The notes: generated from the sequence alone by a model not told the origin. Positions 28,598 through 37,626 are shown, counted from the first letter of the stretch. The stretch: DNA of 64,000 nucleotides from Micromonospora sp. C31 (GCF_018070575.1 NZ_JAGPXN010000011.1:62001-126000); one strand, 5' to 3'. Numbers and translations are program-made.

Positions 28598-31500
28598 TCA
28601 GCTCCCCGCTTCCGTCGTCGCGTCACCGAGGTCGGCGAGCGCCATGCTGATCAGTGCGTCGGCGTCCATGTCGTCGATGGACCCGGTCGGTGCGGCGTCG
28701 GGCTCGCCGGTGGCGACCCGTACGCCGGCCAGTTCGAGCAGGCTGTCCAGCAGGCCGGCGTCGCGCAGCCGGCTGATCGGGATGGCGAGCAGGATGCGGC
28801 GGACCTCGTCCTCCGGCAGCCCGCCGTCGGTGCCGGTGTCCGGCACGAGCCGCTCGTGCAGCAGGTCGGCGACCGCGCGGGTGTTCGGGCGGTCGAAGGT
28901 CAGCGTGGCGGGCAGCCGCAGGCCGGTCGCGGCGTTGAGCTGGTTGCGCAGTTCCAGCGCGGCGAGGGAGTCGAAGCCCAGTTCGGTGAAGGCTCGGGCG
29001 GGATCGACGGCGTCGGCGTCCCGGTGCCCGAGCACCCCCGCGACCTTCGTACGGACCAGGTCCAGCAGCAGGTCCGCGCGCTCCGGGGCGGGCAGGCCGA
29101 GCAGCCGGGTGGCGAGGCCGTTGCCGGCGGACGCCGCCCGCCGCGTCCTGGCCCGCACCAGGCCGCGGTAGATGGGGCCCTCGACCACGCCGAGGTCGAG
29201 CCCGACGGGTACGAGCACCGGCGCCGGGCAGGTGGTGGCGGCGTCGAAGAGGCGCAGGCCCTCGTCCACCGACAGCGCGCGCACGCCCGCCTGGGCCAGC
29301 CGCTGTCGTTCCGTGGCACCCAGTTCGCCCGCCATGCCCCCGTCCCACATGCCCCACGCCAACGACTGCCCGGTCAGGCCGGCCGCCCGGCGACGCACCG
29401 CCAGGGCGTCCAGGAAGGCGTTGGCCGCGGAGTACGCCGCCTGACCGGCGTTGCCGAACACGCCCGCCGCCGACGAGAACGTCACGAACGCCGACAGCCC
29501 CGCCGTGGCCGTCGCCTCGTGCAGGTGCCAGGCCGCGTCGACCTTCGGCGCGAGCACCCGGTCCAGCCGCTCGGCCGTCAGCGACGTCAGCAGACCGTCG
29601 TCCACCACGCCGGCGACGTGCACCACCGCCGACAGGTCCCGGCCGGCGACCAGCGCCGTCACCGCGTCCCGGTCGGCCACGTCGCACGCCGCCCACCGCA
29701 CGGCGGCGCCCGACGCCGTCAGCTCCGCCGCCAGCTCCGCCGCGCCCGGCGCCGCCGCGCCCCGGCGCGACACCAGCAGCAGGTCGCGCACCCCGTGGGC
29801 CGCCACGAGGTGCCGGGCCAGGACCGCACCCAGCGCGCCGGACGCGCCCGACACCAGCACGGTGCCGGAGCCGAAGTCCGCCGGCACCGGGTCGGCGGTG
29901 GCCGCCCGGGCCAGTCGGGCGGCGTGCGCGACGCCGTCGCGGACCGCGACCTGCGGTTCGTCGTCGGCCAGTACGAGGTCGCCGTCGACGAGGACGACGC
30001 GGTCGGGGTGCTCGGCCTGGACCGAGCGGACGAAGCCCCACACGGCGGCGCCGACGAGGTCCGTGACGTCCTCGCCGGGCAGGGCTACCGCGCCCCGGGT
30101 ACGCACGACGAGCCGGGAGCCGGCGGGGTCGGCCAGGAACGACCTGGTCTCGTCGAGTACGCGGTGCAGGGCGGCGCGTACGGCGGCCGGGGTGTCCGTC
30201 GCGGCGGGACCGGGCGGGAACGTGGTGGTGTCGAGCACCGTCACGTCGCCGGCCGGCCCGCCGGTGGCCGGTACCGGCACCCAGGTCAGCTCGTACAGCG
30301 AGTCGTGGTGGGTCGGCCGCACGTCGAGCCCGGCGACCGGCCGGGTCTCCAGCCTGCCCACGGACACCACGGGCGCGCCCGTGCCGTCGGTGGCGGTGAG
30401 CGCCCAGCCGGAGTCGACGGGGACGATCCGGACCCGCAGGGCGGTGGCGTTCGTGGCGTGCAGCACCACCTGCTGCCACGAGAACGGGAGCAGGGTGTCG
30501 CCGGTGCCGTCCGGGTCGGCCAGCAGCGGGGCGTGCAGCGCCGCGTCCAGCAGGGCGGGATGCAGCGCGAACCGCTCCTCCGCCTCGGGGAGGGCGACCT
30601 CGGCGAACAGCTCGTCACCGCGTCGCCACACGACCGTGACGCCCCGGAACGCGCGCCCGTACCCGTAGCCCCGGTCCGCGAGCCGGTCGTACGCGTCGGT
30701 CAGGTCGACGGGCCGGGCGTCGGCGGGGGGCCACTCGGCCACGGTCTCCGGCGTGGCGACCGGGTCGGCGGTGACGAGTCCGGTGGCGTGCGACGTCCAG
30801 CTCTCGGTGTGCTCGCCGCGGGAGTGGACATCGACCTTGCGGCGCCCCTCCTCGTCCGGCTCGCCGACCCGCAGCCGCAGCTGCACCGCACCGTTCTCGG
30901 GCAGGACCAGCGGGGCGACGATGGTCAGCTCGTCCACCACCGGGCAGCCGACCGCGTCGGCGGCGTGTACGGCGAGTTCGACGAGCGCCGCGCCGGGAAC
31001 GAGCACCCGGCCCGCGATGACGTGGTCCGCCAGCCACGGGTGGCTGCCGGTCGACAACCGGCCGGTGTAGACGACGCCGTCGAGGTCGGGCAGCGCGACG
31101 GCCGCTCCGAGCAGGGGATGTTCGGTGTCGGCGAGCCCGAGCCGGCTGGCGGCCCCCGTCGCGGTCGCGTTCTCCGCCCAGTACCGCTGGCGCTGGAAGG
31201 GGTAGGTGGGCAGGTCGGTGGTGCGGGCACCGGAGAACCAGGTGGGCCAGTCGACGGGGAAGCCGAGGTTGTGCAGGTCGGCGACGGCCCTGGCGAGGGT
31301 GGTGGTCTCGGGTTGTCCGCGGCGGGTGGTGGCGATGGTGGTGACGTCGCTGGTGGCGGCGGCGGTGGCGAGGACGGTGTCGGGGCCGATCTCGAGGTGG
31401 GTGTCGACGTGGTGCGTGCCGGCGAGGGTGCTGATGGCGTCGTGGAAGCGGACGGTGTGGCGGACCTGGTCGACCCAGTGGTCGGGGGTGGGTCGCAGTG

Positions 31501-33790
31501 GTTGGCCGTCGAGGGTGGAGATGACGGGGATGGTGGGTTCGTGGTGGGTGATGGACGCGGCGACGGCTCGGTAGTCGTCGAGCATGGGGTCCATCAGGTG
31601 GGAGTGGAAGGCGTGGGAGACGGTGAGGCGTTTGGTGCGGTGGCCGTGCGCGGCGAGTGCGTCGGCGACGGTGCGGGTTGCGGCCTCGTCGCCGGAGATG
31701 ACGAGGTCACTACAGGTGTTGATGGCGGCGATGCCGACCCCGTGGATGAGGTGGGGGGTGACCTGTTCCTCGGTGGCCTGTACGGCGATCATGGCGCCGC
31801 CGGTGGGGAGGGCCTGCATGAGTCGGCCGCGGGCGGTGACGAGTGTGGCGGCGTCGGTGAGGTCGAGGATGCCGGCGATGTGGGCGGCGGTGAGTTCGCC
31901 GATGGAGTGGCCGGCGAGGGCGTGGGGGTGGATGCCCCAGGATCCGAGGAGCCGGTGCAGGGCGACCTCGAAGGCGAACAGGGCGGGTTGGGTGTAGCCG
32001 GTCTGGTGCAGTTCGTCGGTGTCGATGACCTCGCGTAGTGGTTTGTCGAGGTGTTTGTCGAGGGCGGCGCACACCTCGTCGAAGGCGGTGGCGAAGACGG
32101 GGTGGGCGGCGGCGAGTTCGGCGCCCATGCCGAGTCGTTGTGCGCCCTGCCCGGTGAACAGGAACGCCAACCTGCCGGTGCCCGCCACGGTCGGCTGCAC
32201 ACCCGTCTCCAGGGCGCGTACCAGCTCCGCGGTGTCGCGGCCCACCACGGCGGCACGGTGCTCGAACGCGGTCCGCCCGACCGCGAGCGTGAAGCCGACG
32301 GCCATCGCGAACCCGACGTCGTCGGGGTCCCGGCCGGCCACCGCGTCGGCCAGGCGCACGGCCTGGGCCCGTACGGCCTCCGGCGTGCGTCCGGAGAGGA
32401 CCCACGGGATCGCCGGCGGCCCGAAGTACGCCGGCTCGGGCGACCCGTCGTGCTCGGGCTCCTCGATGATCACGTGCGCGTTGGTGCCGCTGACCCCGAA
32501 CGACGACACGGCGGCCCGGCGCGGCCGGTCGCCGGCGGGCCACGCCACCGGCGCGGTCAGCAGGGACACCGCCCCCGCCGACCAGTTCACCTGCGGCGAC
32601 GGCTCGTCCACGTGCAGGGTGCGCGGCAGCATCCCGTTGCGCAGCGCACCCACCATCTTGATCACCCCGGCGACACCGGCCGCGGCCTGGGTGTGCCCGA
32701 TGTTCGACTTGACGGAGCCGAGCCACAACGGCCGGTCCCGGCCCTGCCCGTACGTGGCCAGGAGCGCCTGGGCCTCGATCGGGTCACCCAGGGTCGTGCC
32801 CGTGCCGTGCGCCTCGACCACGTCGACCTGGCTCGCCGACAGCCGCGCGTTGGCCAGCGCGGCCCTGATCACCCGCTGCTGCGACGGCCCGTTCGGCGCG
32901 GTCAGCCCGTTCGACGCGCCGTCCTGGTTCACGGCCGTTCCGCGCACCACCGCCAGCACCCGGTGGCCGTGGCGCAGCGCGTCCGACAGCCGTTCCACCA
33001 CCAGCACGCCGACGCCCTCGGACCAGCCGGTGCCGTCGGCGGCGGCGGCGAACGACTTGCACCGGCCGTCCGGCGACAGGCCCCGCTGCCGGGAGAACTC
33101 GACGAAGGTCTCGGGGGTCGCCATGACCGTCACGCCGCCCGCCAGCGCCAGCGAGCACTCGCCACCACGCAGCGCCTGGGCGGCGAGGTGCAGGGCGACC
33201 AGCGACGACGAGCAGGCCGTGTCGAGCGTGACGGCCGGGCCCTCCAGCCCCAACGCGTAGGCGACCCGACCCGAGGCGATCGCGCCCGTGGAACTGTTGC
33301 CCGCGTAGTCGTGGTACATCATCCCGGCGAACACGCCGGTGTCGCTGCCGCGCAGGGACGCCGGATCGAGGCCCGCCCGCTCCAGCGCCTCCCACGACGT
33401 CTCCAGCAGCAACCGCTGCTGGGGGTCCATGGTCAGCGCCTCACGCGGGCTGATCTCGAAGAACTCCGCGTCGAACTCCGCGGCGTCGTACAGGAAGCCG
33501 CCCTCGCGGGTGTACGACTTCCCCGGCGCGCCCGGCGTCGGATCGTACAGTTCCGCCACGTCCCAGCCCCGGTCGGTGGGGAAGCCACCGATTCCGTCGC
33601 GCCCGGCGGCGACCAGGCCCCACAGCTCCTCCGGCGTACGCACGCCGCCGGGGAACCGGCACGCCATACCGACGATCGCGATGGGCTCGTGCACCGCCTC
33701 CTCCGCGTCACGCAGCTTCCGCCGCGTCTCGCGCAGCTCCGCTGTCGTCCGCTTGAGGTAGTCGAGCAGCTTTTCCTCGTTGTCGGGCAT
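28598..33790 (-). CDS. Type I modular polyketide synthase PKS-D (one module)
   Basis: The start is ATG at 33790 with GGAG eight bases upstream; a GTG at 33799 sits too close to that site. About 1730 residues form a single module: KS (TACSSS, Cys near 191), AT (GHSIGE near 628 and HAFH, malonyl), DH (HVIAGRVLVP near 922, DxxxH), KR (near 1310, VDD, FSSAAG...Y intact) and ACP (near 1607), then a C-terminal docking tail. The N terminus is a helical docking segment and the KS has a normal Cys, so this is an extension module fed by another protein, not a loading module. It is first in the PKS gene order and follows the FcoT, ligase and 78-residue genes on the same strand. The DNA of the AT domain (about 31205-32150) uses almost only C-ending codons, unlike the flanks, which suggests AT replacement by recombination. 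Confidence 0.96.
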   Translation of the reverse strand: MPDNEEKLLDYLKRTTAELRETRRKLRDAEEAVHEPIAIVGMACRFPGGVRTPEELWGLVAAGRDGIGGFPTDRGWDVAELYDPTPGAPGKSYTREGGFLYDAAEFDAEFFEISPREALTMDPQQRLLLETSWEALERAGLDPASLRGSDTGVFAGMMYHDYAGNSSTGAIASGRVAYALGLEGPAVTLDTACSSSLVALHLAAQALRGGECSLALAGGVTVMATPETFVEFSRQRGLSPDGRCKSFAAAADGTGWSEGVGVLVVERLSDALRHGHRVLAVVRGTAVNQDGASNGLTAPNGPSQQRVIRAALANARLSASQVDVVEAHGTGTTLGDPIEAQALLATYGQGRDRPLWLGSVKSNIGHTQAAAGVAGVIKMVGALRNGMLPRTLHVDEPSPQVNWSAGAVSLLTAPVAWPAGDRPRRAAVSSFGVSGTNAHVIIEEPEHDGSPEPAYFGPPAIPWVLSGRTPEAVRAQAVRLADAVAGRDPDDVGFAMAVGFTLAVGRTAFEHRAAVVGRDTAELVRALETGVQPTVAGTGRLAFLFTGQGAQRLGMGAELAAAHPVFATAFDEVCAALDKHLDKPLREVIDTDELHQTGYTQPALFAFEVALHRLLGSWGIHPHALAGHSIGELTAAHIAGILDLTDAATLVTARGRLMQALPTGGAMIAVQATEEQVTPHLIHGVGIAAINTCSDLVISGDEAATRTVADALAAHGHRTKRLTVSHAFHSHLMDPMLDDYRAVAASITHHEPTIPVISTLDGQPLRPTPDHWVDQVRHTVRFHDAISTLAGTHHVDTHLEIGPDTVLATAAATSDVTTIATTRRGQPETTTLARAVADLHNLGFPVDWPTWFSGARTTDLPTYPFQRQRYWAENATATGAASRLGLADTEHPLLGAAVALPDLDGVVYTGRLSTGSHPWLADHVIAGRVLVPGAALVELAVHAADAVGCPVVDELTIVAPLVLPENGAVQLRLRVGEPDEEGRRKVDVHSRGEHTESWTSHATGLVTADPVATPETVAEWPPADARPVDLTDAYDRLADRGYGYGRAFRGVTVVWRRGDELFAEVALPEAEERFALHPALLDAALHAPLLADPDGTGDTLLPFSWQQVVLHATNATALRVRIVPVDSGWALTATDGTGAPVVSVGRLETRPVAGLDVRPTHHDSLYELTWVPVPATGGPAGDVTVLDTTTFPPGPAATDTPAAVRAALHRVLDETRSFLADPAGSRLVVRTRGAVALPGEDVTDLVGAAVWGFVRSVQAEHPDRVVLVDGDLVLADDEPQVAVRDGVAHAARLARAATADPVPADFGSGTVLVSGASGALGAVLARHLVAAHGVRDLLLVSRRGAAAPGAAELAAELTASGAAVRWAACDVADRDAVTALVAGRDLSAVVHVAGVVDDGLLTSLTAERLDRVLAPKVDAAWHLHEATATAGLSAFVTFSSAAGVFGNAGQAAYSAANAFLDALAVRRRAAGLTGQSLAWGMWDGGMAGELGATERQRLAQAGVRALSVDEGLRLFDAATTCPAPVLVPVGLDLGVVEGPIYRGLVRARTRRAASAGNGLATRLLGLPAPERADLLLDLVRTKVAGVLGHRDADAVDPARAFTELGFDSLAALELRNQLNAATGLRLPATLTFDRPNTRAVADLLHERLVPDTGTDGGLPEDEVRRILLAIPISRLRDAGLLDSLLELAGVRVATGEPDAAPTGSIDDMDADALISMALADLGDATTEAGS
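31205..32150 (-). other. AT domain of PKS-D with atypical codon use (probable recombination tract)
   Basis: Within the PKS-D reading frame, this stretch switches abruptly to codons ending almost only in C (runs of ACC, CAC, GTC, CTC, ATC). The protein there is rich in His and Thr. The flanking KS and DH-KR DNA mixes G and C endings. The borders fall at the KS-AT and AT-DH linkers (roughly residues 545-860), the usual places for AT exchange between modular PKSs. The switch is visible in the sequence; acquisition from another PKS is inferred. Confidence 0.6.
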
Positions 33791-33832
33791 CGACGTCACT
33801 CCAGGGGCGGACCGGTGGGGGGAATCGGGGTG

Positions 33833-34069
33833 CTAGAGCGGGATGTTCCCGTGCGTGCCGCGCCGGCGGACCGGGCCGGTCGCGTCGAGGAGGACGGAGA
33901 CCAGACGGGCCCGGGTGCCCTCGGGGCGGACGGCCTCGTCGACCACGCCGAGGTCCGGCGCGCGGCCGAAGCCGACGACCGCGTTCGGCGCCCACTTCGG
34001 TCGCAGCTCCGGCGGGCCGGCGTCGCCGAGCGGGTCGCGGGTGTCCCGCTCGCCGATCACCGCGGTCAT
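33833..34069 (-). CDS. Small unknown protein (78 aa) coupled to the acyl ligase gene
   Basis: An ATG at 34069 lies 5 bp after the ligase stop codon (34075-34077), and the ORF ends 42 bp before PKS-D, so it looks like an operon member. The 78-residue product has no signal peptide, no membrane segment and no cysteine. It is rich in Arg, Gly, Pro and Val and ends THGNIPL. A WAPNAVVGFGRAPD stretch and a DEAVRPEG stretch suggest a folded or binding peptide, but I do not recognise the family. It has neither the DSL serine motif of a carrier protein nor a Cys/Ser/Thr-rich core like an azole precursor peptide. The gene call rests on spacing and on filling an otherwise empty gap in a tightly packed operon. 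Confidence 0.55.
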   Translation of the reverse strand: MTAVIGERDTRDPLGDAGPPELRPKWAPNAVVGFGRAPDLGVVDEAVRPEGTRARLVSVLLDATGPVRRRGTHGNIPL

Positions 34070-34074
34070 CGCGA

Positions 34075-35643
34075 TCAGCTCACCCTGCGCTCGTGGCCCT
34101 GCCAGAACCGCTCCCGCAGCTCGCGGCGCAGGATCTTCCCACTGGGGTTGCGTGGCACCCGGTCGATGAACTCGTAGTGCAACGGCTGCTTGAAGGCGGC
34201 CAACTGCCCGCGCAGGTGCAACGCCAGGTCGCGCTCGGTGAGCTGCTGACCCTCCACCGGCACCACGAACGCGTACACCGCCTCGCCCCAGCGCTCGTCC
34301 GGCACCCCGACGACCGCCGACTCGGCGACCAGCGGATGACGGCCGATCACGTTCTCGACCTCCGCCGGGTAGACGTTCTCCCCCGCCACGATGATCATGT
34401 CCTTGATCCGGTCGCGGATGAACAGGTAGCCGTCCTCGTCCAGCACGCCCGCGTCGCCGGTCACGACCCACCCGTCGACCAGCGTCCTCGCGGTGGCCTC
34501 CGGCAGGTTCCAGTACTCCACCATGGCCGCCGGCGTACGCAGCCAGACCTCGCCGACCTCGCCGGCCGGCAGCGGGTTGCCCTTGTCGTCGGCGACCTTG
34601 ACCTCGAAGCCCGGGTAGGCCCGTCCCGCCGCCTGCATCCTGCCGCTGTCCGGCGTGTGGTCGGCCGGGGGCAGGCAGATGGCGGTGTTGCCGGTCTCGG
34701 TCAGGCCGTAGATCTGGGCGAACTCGCAGCCGAAGCCCTCGACGCAGCGGGCCAGCAGCGCGGCCGAGATGGGCGCGCCGCCGTAGACCACCTTGCGGAG
34801 CGAGGTGAAGTCCTCCCGGGAGACGCCGGGCTCGGCCAGCAGCAGCCGCAGCATCGCGGGCACCAGGCAGGCGGTGGTGACGCGCAGCGTCCTGATCAGT
34901 TCCACCGCGCCGGCGGTGGTGAACTCGCGCATCACCACGTTGGTCACGCCCGACACGAAGCCCTGCGTCGCCCACCACAGGCCGCCGATGTGGAAGCCGG
35001 CCATGCCGACGAGGCTGACGTCGCCCTCGCGCCAGTCGATCCAGTTCAGCTCCGCCGAGGCGAGCGCCTGGCGTACCGCGAAGAAGCTGCGGTGCGCGAG
35101 GACGACCCCCTTCGGCAGCCCCGTCGTGCCGCTGGTGTACATCTGCACCAGCGGCGTGTCGGGGGTGACCCTGGCCAGCACGTCCGCGTCCGGCTGCGGC
35201 GCCACCCAGGCGGCGAAACCCGCACCGGCCGCACCGGACTCGTCGAGCCCGACCACCTGCTTCAGCGTCGGCAGTTCCGGCGCCAGCTTCGCGGCGGTGG
35301 AGGCCGAGTCGGAGTCGACGAACAGCAGGGCGGCGCCGGAGTCGCGCAGGATGTGCTCGACCTCGCCGGCGGCCAGCCGCCAGTTGATCGGCACCAGCAC
35401 CACGCCGGTCTTCGCGGCACCGAAGAGCAGGTGGTAGAAGTGCTCGGACTCCTTGCCCAGGTAGGCGATCCGGTCGCCGGGGCGCAGACCCGCCGTCTGG
35501 AGGCCGCGCGCGACCTGGTTGCTGACGCGGTGCAGGGTGGCGTAGTCGACGCGCCGACCCGCACAGACCAGAGCGACGACGTCCGGCTGCTGGGCCGCGT
35601 GCCTGCGCGCCACGTCGACGAGCGTGCGCAACTGAACAGTCAC
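34075..35643 (-). CDS. Acyl-CoA/acyl-ACP ligase (ANL superfamily; FadD10/ScoC-like by context)
   Basis: 522 residues from a GTG at 35643 preceded by GAGGAGG. ANL motifs are all present: P-loop YTSGTTGLPKG near residue 165, a YGLTETGN core motif, TGDAGVLDEDG and a C-terminal PSGKILRREL with the catalytic Lys. Such enzymes adenylate a carboxylic acid and transfer it to CoA or a carrier-protein phosphopantetheine. The gene follows the FcoT-family gene by 36 bp. FcoT homologue plus ligase is the pair seen in isonitrile lipopeptide clusters (ScoD/ScoC; Rv0098/FadD10), where the ligase loads the beta-isonitrile or precursor fatty acid on a small ACP. Here a candidate ACP lies 17 kb away (52848-53084). 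Because a PKS operon follows, it could also load the PKS starter. The enzyme class is certain; the substrate is inferred. Confidence 0.88.
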   Translation of the reverse strand: MTVQLRTLVDVARRHAAQQPDVVALVCAGRRVDYATLHRVSNQVARGLQTAGLRPGDRIAYLGKESEHFYHLLFGAAKTGVVLVPINWRLAAGEVEHILRDSGAALLFVDSDSASTAAKLAPELPTLKQVVGLDESGAAGAGFAAWVAPQPDADVLARVTPDTPLVQMYTSGTTGLPKGVVLAHRSFFAVRQALASAELNWIDWREGDVSLVGMAGFHIGGLWWATQGFVSGVTNVVMREFTTAGAVELIRTLRVTTACLVPAMLRLLLAEPGVSREDFTSLRKVVYGGAPISAALLARCVEGFGCEFAQIYGLTETGNTAICLPPADHTPDSGRMQAAGRAYPGFEVKVADDKGNPLPAGEVGEVWLRTPAAMVEYWNLPEATARTLVDGWVVTGDAGVLDEDGYLFIRDRIKDMIIVAGENVYPAEVENVIGRHPLVAESAVVGVPDERWGEAVYAFVVPVEGQQLTERDLALHLRGQLAAFKQPLHYEFIDRVPRNPSGKILRRELRERFWQGHERRVS

Positions 35644-35679
35644 CAGGTCCTCCTCAGGGGACGTACGGGTGGGAGCGGC

Positions 35680-36252
35680 TCACGCCGCGTCGGCCTGGAG
35701 ACGCATGCCGGGCGGGTTGACCAGCGCCATCCGCACCTCGCCCTCCGCGACGCCGCCCTGGGTGTCCCAGAAACGCCAGGGCATGTCGATGATCTGGACC
35801 GGCTTGCTGCGGTTGCGCTCGCTGAACTCCGCGAAGGCCACCTCGCCGTGGAACGACGACGAGTCGATCGGCCGCCGGAACCTGCTGGTGAAGTTCGCGA
35901 TGAGCATGTCCGGGAGCTGCTTCTCCCAGTAGTCGTCCATCGTCCACGCCGCCAGCGCGGGAACCGCACGGTCCTGCACGCACTTGGCGACCAGGTAGTA
36001 CATGAGCTGGTTGAAGCAGATGTTCACCTCGACCGAGTTGAGGTGACCGGTGTCGTCGATGTAGCACGGGTACGGGATGGCAAACTCACCCTCCGCGCTC
36101 GCCAGCCCGTTGGCCGCGGTGACCGTCGCGGACTTCAGGTACTGGGTCTTCGGCCTCGCGTACGGCCGCAGGACGTCCGCCAGCAGTACCGGGTCGTTGG
36201 CGAATGTCGCCCGACCGATCGGCGCGCTGTTCCTGACCGGCGATGTCGTCAT
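35680..36252 (-). CDS. FcoT-family protein (ScoD/Rv0098-like) of isonitrile biosynthesis
   Basis: 190 residues from an ATG at 36252 with AGAGGAGG upstream; an upstream in-frame extension would run into the SARP gene and is unlikely. The central part strongly resembles M. tuberculosis Rv0098 (FcoT) as I remember it: a Tyr-Ile then TGHxNxVE, the segment CFNQLMYY, then a W(T/S)xDDYxxxQL stretch and SRFRRPI. The fold is a hot-dog thioesterase. In isonitrile lipopeptide pathways this family handles addition of glycine across an alpha,beta-unsaturated acyl thioester and its release, giving the N-carboxymethyl-3-aminoacyl acid that the ScoE-type oxygenase uses. The matching ScoE homologue is in this window (53178-54053). 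It is probably the first gene of the operon that runs through the ligase into the PKS genes. Confidence 0.87.
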   Translation of the reverse strand: MTTSPVRNSAPIGRATFANDPVLLADVLRPYARPKTQYLKSATVTAANGLASAEGEFAIPYPCYIDDTGHLNSVEVNICFNQLMYYLVAKCVQDRAVPALAAWTMDDYWEKQLPDMLIANFTSRFRRPIDSSSFHGEVAFAEFSERNRSKPVQIIDMPWRFWDTQGGVAEGEVRMALVNPPGMRLQADAA

Positions 36253-36307
36253 CGCTATTCCTCCTCTGCGCACGAGTGTGAAATCGAACGTAATCGGCGC
36301 TTGTCCA

Positions 36308-37333
36308 TCAACCGGTAACAGCGCAAGAACTGGCCGCGCGGGCCCGGCCGACCAATCGGTCCAGCAGCATGTCGGAGGTGAGCGACAGGTCGGTGAGCAG
36401 TGGTTCGGTCGACAGCAGGGCCCGGTGCAGGGCCTGGATCCGTGCCGAGGGCTCGATGCCGAGTTCACCCAGCATCCGCCGCCGGAACCGCAGGTAGACC
36501 TCCAGCGCCGCCGGTGTACGGCCGGACCGGTGCAGCGCGAGCATCAGCATCGCGTGCGCCGACTCGTGCAGCGGGTGCTCCACGACGAGCGACGCCAGCT
36601 CCGAGGTCGCCTCCCGGTGCCGACCCAGGCACAGGTCGGCGTCGATCCTGGTCATGTACGCGTAGAACCGGCGTTCCTCCAGCCGCGCCGCCTGGGCGCG
36701 CAACTGCGGGCCCCACTGGCCCTGGTGCACGACGTTGCCGCGCCACAGTGCCAGCGCCCGGCGCAGGTGCGCGCCGGCCTGCTCGTAGTCACCGACGCGC
36801 ATCGCCGCGGTGCCCGCCGTGACCAGGTCGTCGAACTCGAAGATGTCGAGCTGCTCCGGGTCCACCCGCAGCGTGTAGCCCCCGGAACAGGTGAGCAGGA
36901 CCTCCCGCGCGACGTCCTCGACGGACCCGCCGAGCACGCCGCGGAAGAGCTTGCGCACCTTGAACATGTACGTCTGGAGGGTGGCGTGCGCGGTGCGCGG
37001 TGCTCCCGAGCTCCACAGTTCCCGCACGAGCACCGACGCGCCGACCGGCTGGTTCGCGTTGAACAGCAACGCGGACAGGACCAGCCGCAGCTTCGGCGCG
37101 CTGGGTGCGATGTCGACCCCGTCGTGCCGGATCACGAGCGGGCCGAGCAGCTCGAACCGTACGCCGGCCAGCGGGTTCTCCGCCGGCCGCCGCGGCGGCG
37201 GCACGGCCGGTGGCGGCTCCGGGTCTCGCCCGACGTCCGGTGCGGGGCCGGCCGCTGACTCCAGCAACGCGGCGAGGAGTGTCAGTTTCTCCTCGTGCGA
37301 CATCGATCCCAGTTCCGCAAACTTGGTAACCAT
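36308..37333 (-). CDS. SARP-family transcriptional activator
   Basis: About 341 residues from an ATG at 37333 with GAGG eight bases upstream; an upstream in-frame start at 37582 would add 83 residues of low-complexity sequence. After a charged, proline-rich N-terminal extension comes an OmpR-like winged helix (FELLGPLVIRHDG near residue 75; the HATLQTYMFKVRKLFRG recognition region). An all-helical bacterial transcriptional activator domain follows to about residue 320. SARPs bind direct heptamer repeats spaced 11 bp apart and activate antibiotic genes. Four such repeats lie at 37572-37611, before the divergent YcaO gene. It ends 56 bp before the FcoT start, so it may also be cotranscribed with the FcoT-ligase-PKS operon. 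It is the likely pathway-specific activator. Confidence 0.9.
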   Translation of the reverse strand: MVTKFAELGSMSHEEKLTLLAALLESAAGPAPDVGRDPEPPPAVPPPRRPAENPLAGVRFELLGPLVIRHDGVDIAPSAPKLRLVLSALLFNANQPVGASVLVRELWSSGAPRTAHATLQTYMFKVRKLFRGVLGGSVEDVAREVLLTCSGGYTLRVDPEQLDIFEFDDLVTAGTAAMRVGDYEQAGAHLRRALALWRGNVVHQGQWGPQLRAQAARLEERRFYAYMTRIDADLCLGRHREATSELASLVVEHPLHESAHAMLMLALHRSGRTPAALEVYLRFRRRMLGELGIEPSARIQALHRALLSTEPLLTDLSLTSDMLLDRLVGRARAASSCAVTG

Positions 37334-37626
37334 TTCGCCGACCTCGCTATCAATCGGATGCACCGCGCCTTCCACCGCCGACGAGTGGTGTCGACGTACT
37401 GGTTCCGCGACGGGGGCGAGATTCCGATCAGGGGGAGTCAGGACAGGCTTCCACGCTATTCCCAGCGAGGGTCGAGCCGATAGTGACCGCGTCATGGACC
37501 GGCGTGACCAAACGAGGGGCCACGCCGTGACGGCCGCACTTGCCCCGCAGCCTGTGCCGCCGGAAGGCTGGGCTGGAGGCACGCTGGAGCGCCGCTGGAG
37601 CGGTGCTGGTCGAGCAGGGGGCAGCC
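37334..37626. promoter_or_regulatory. Divergent intergenic region between SARP and YcaO genes
   Basis: This 293-bp gap must hold the outward promoters for the SARP (left) and the YcaO-SagB genes (right). The left half, around 37441-37470, is less GC-rich than its surroundings. I see no convincing -10/-35 pair. The right end carries the four 11-bp repeats described separately. No coding potential is evident, apart from a possible 29-residue upstream extension of the YcaO frame from a TTG at 37540. Confidence 0.5.
37572..37615 (+). promoter_or_regulatory. Four 11-bp-spaced GCTGGAG heptamers, candidate SARP operator
   Basis: GCTGGAG starts at 37572, 37583 and 37594, and a degenerate GCTGGTC at 37605, each exactly 11 bp apart. 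Direct heptamers with this period are the known binding mode of SARPs, and a SARP gene is encoded 240 bp away. The last repeat ends only 15 bp before the preferred YcaO start, so a promoter downstream of the repeats would leave almost no leader. The repeats may instead act from within the transcribed region or belong to a longer coding frame. Confidence 0.4.

Noticed and set aside
28598..33790. PKS-D considered as the loading module protein
   Set aside because: Its KS has the normal active-site Cys and the protein begins with a docking segment, so it extends a chain received from elsewhere.
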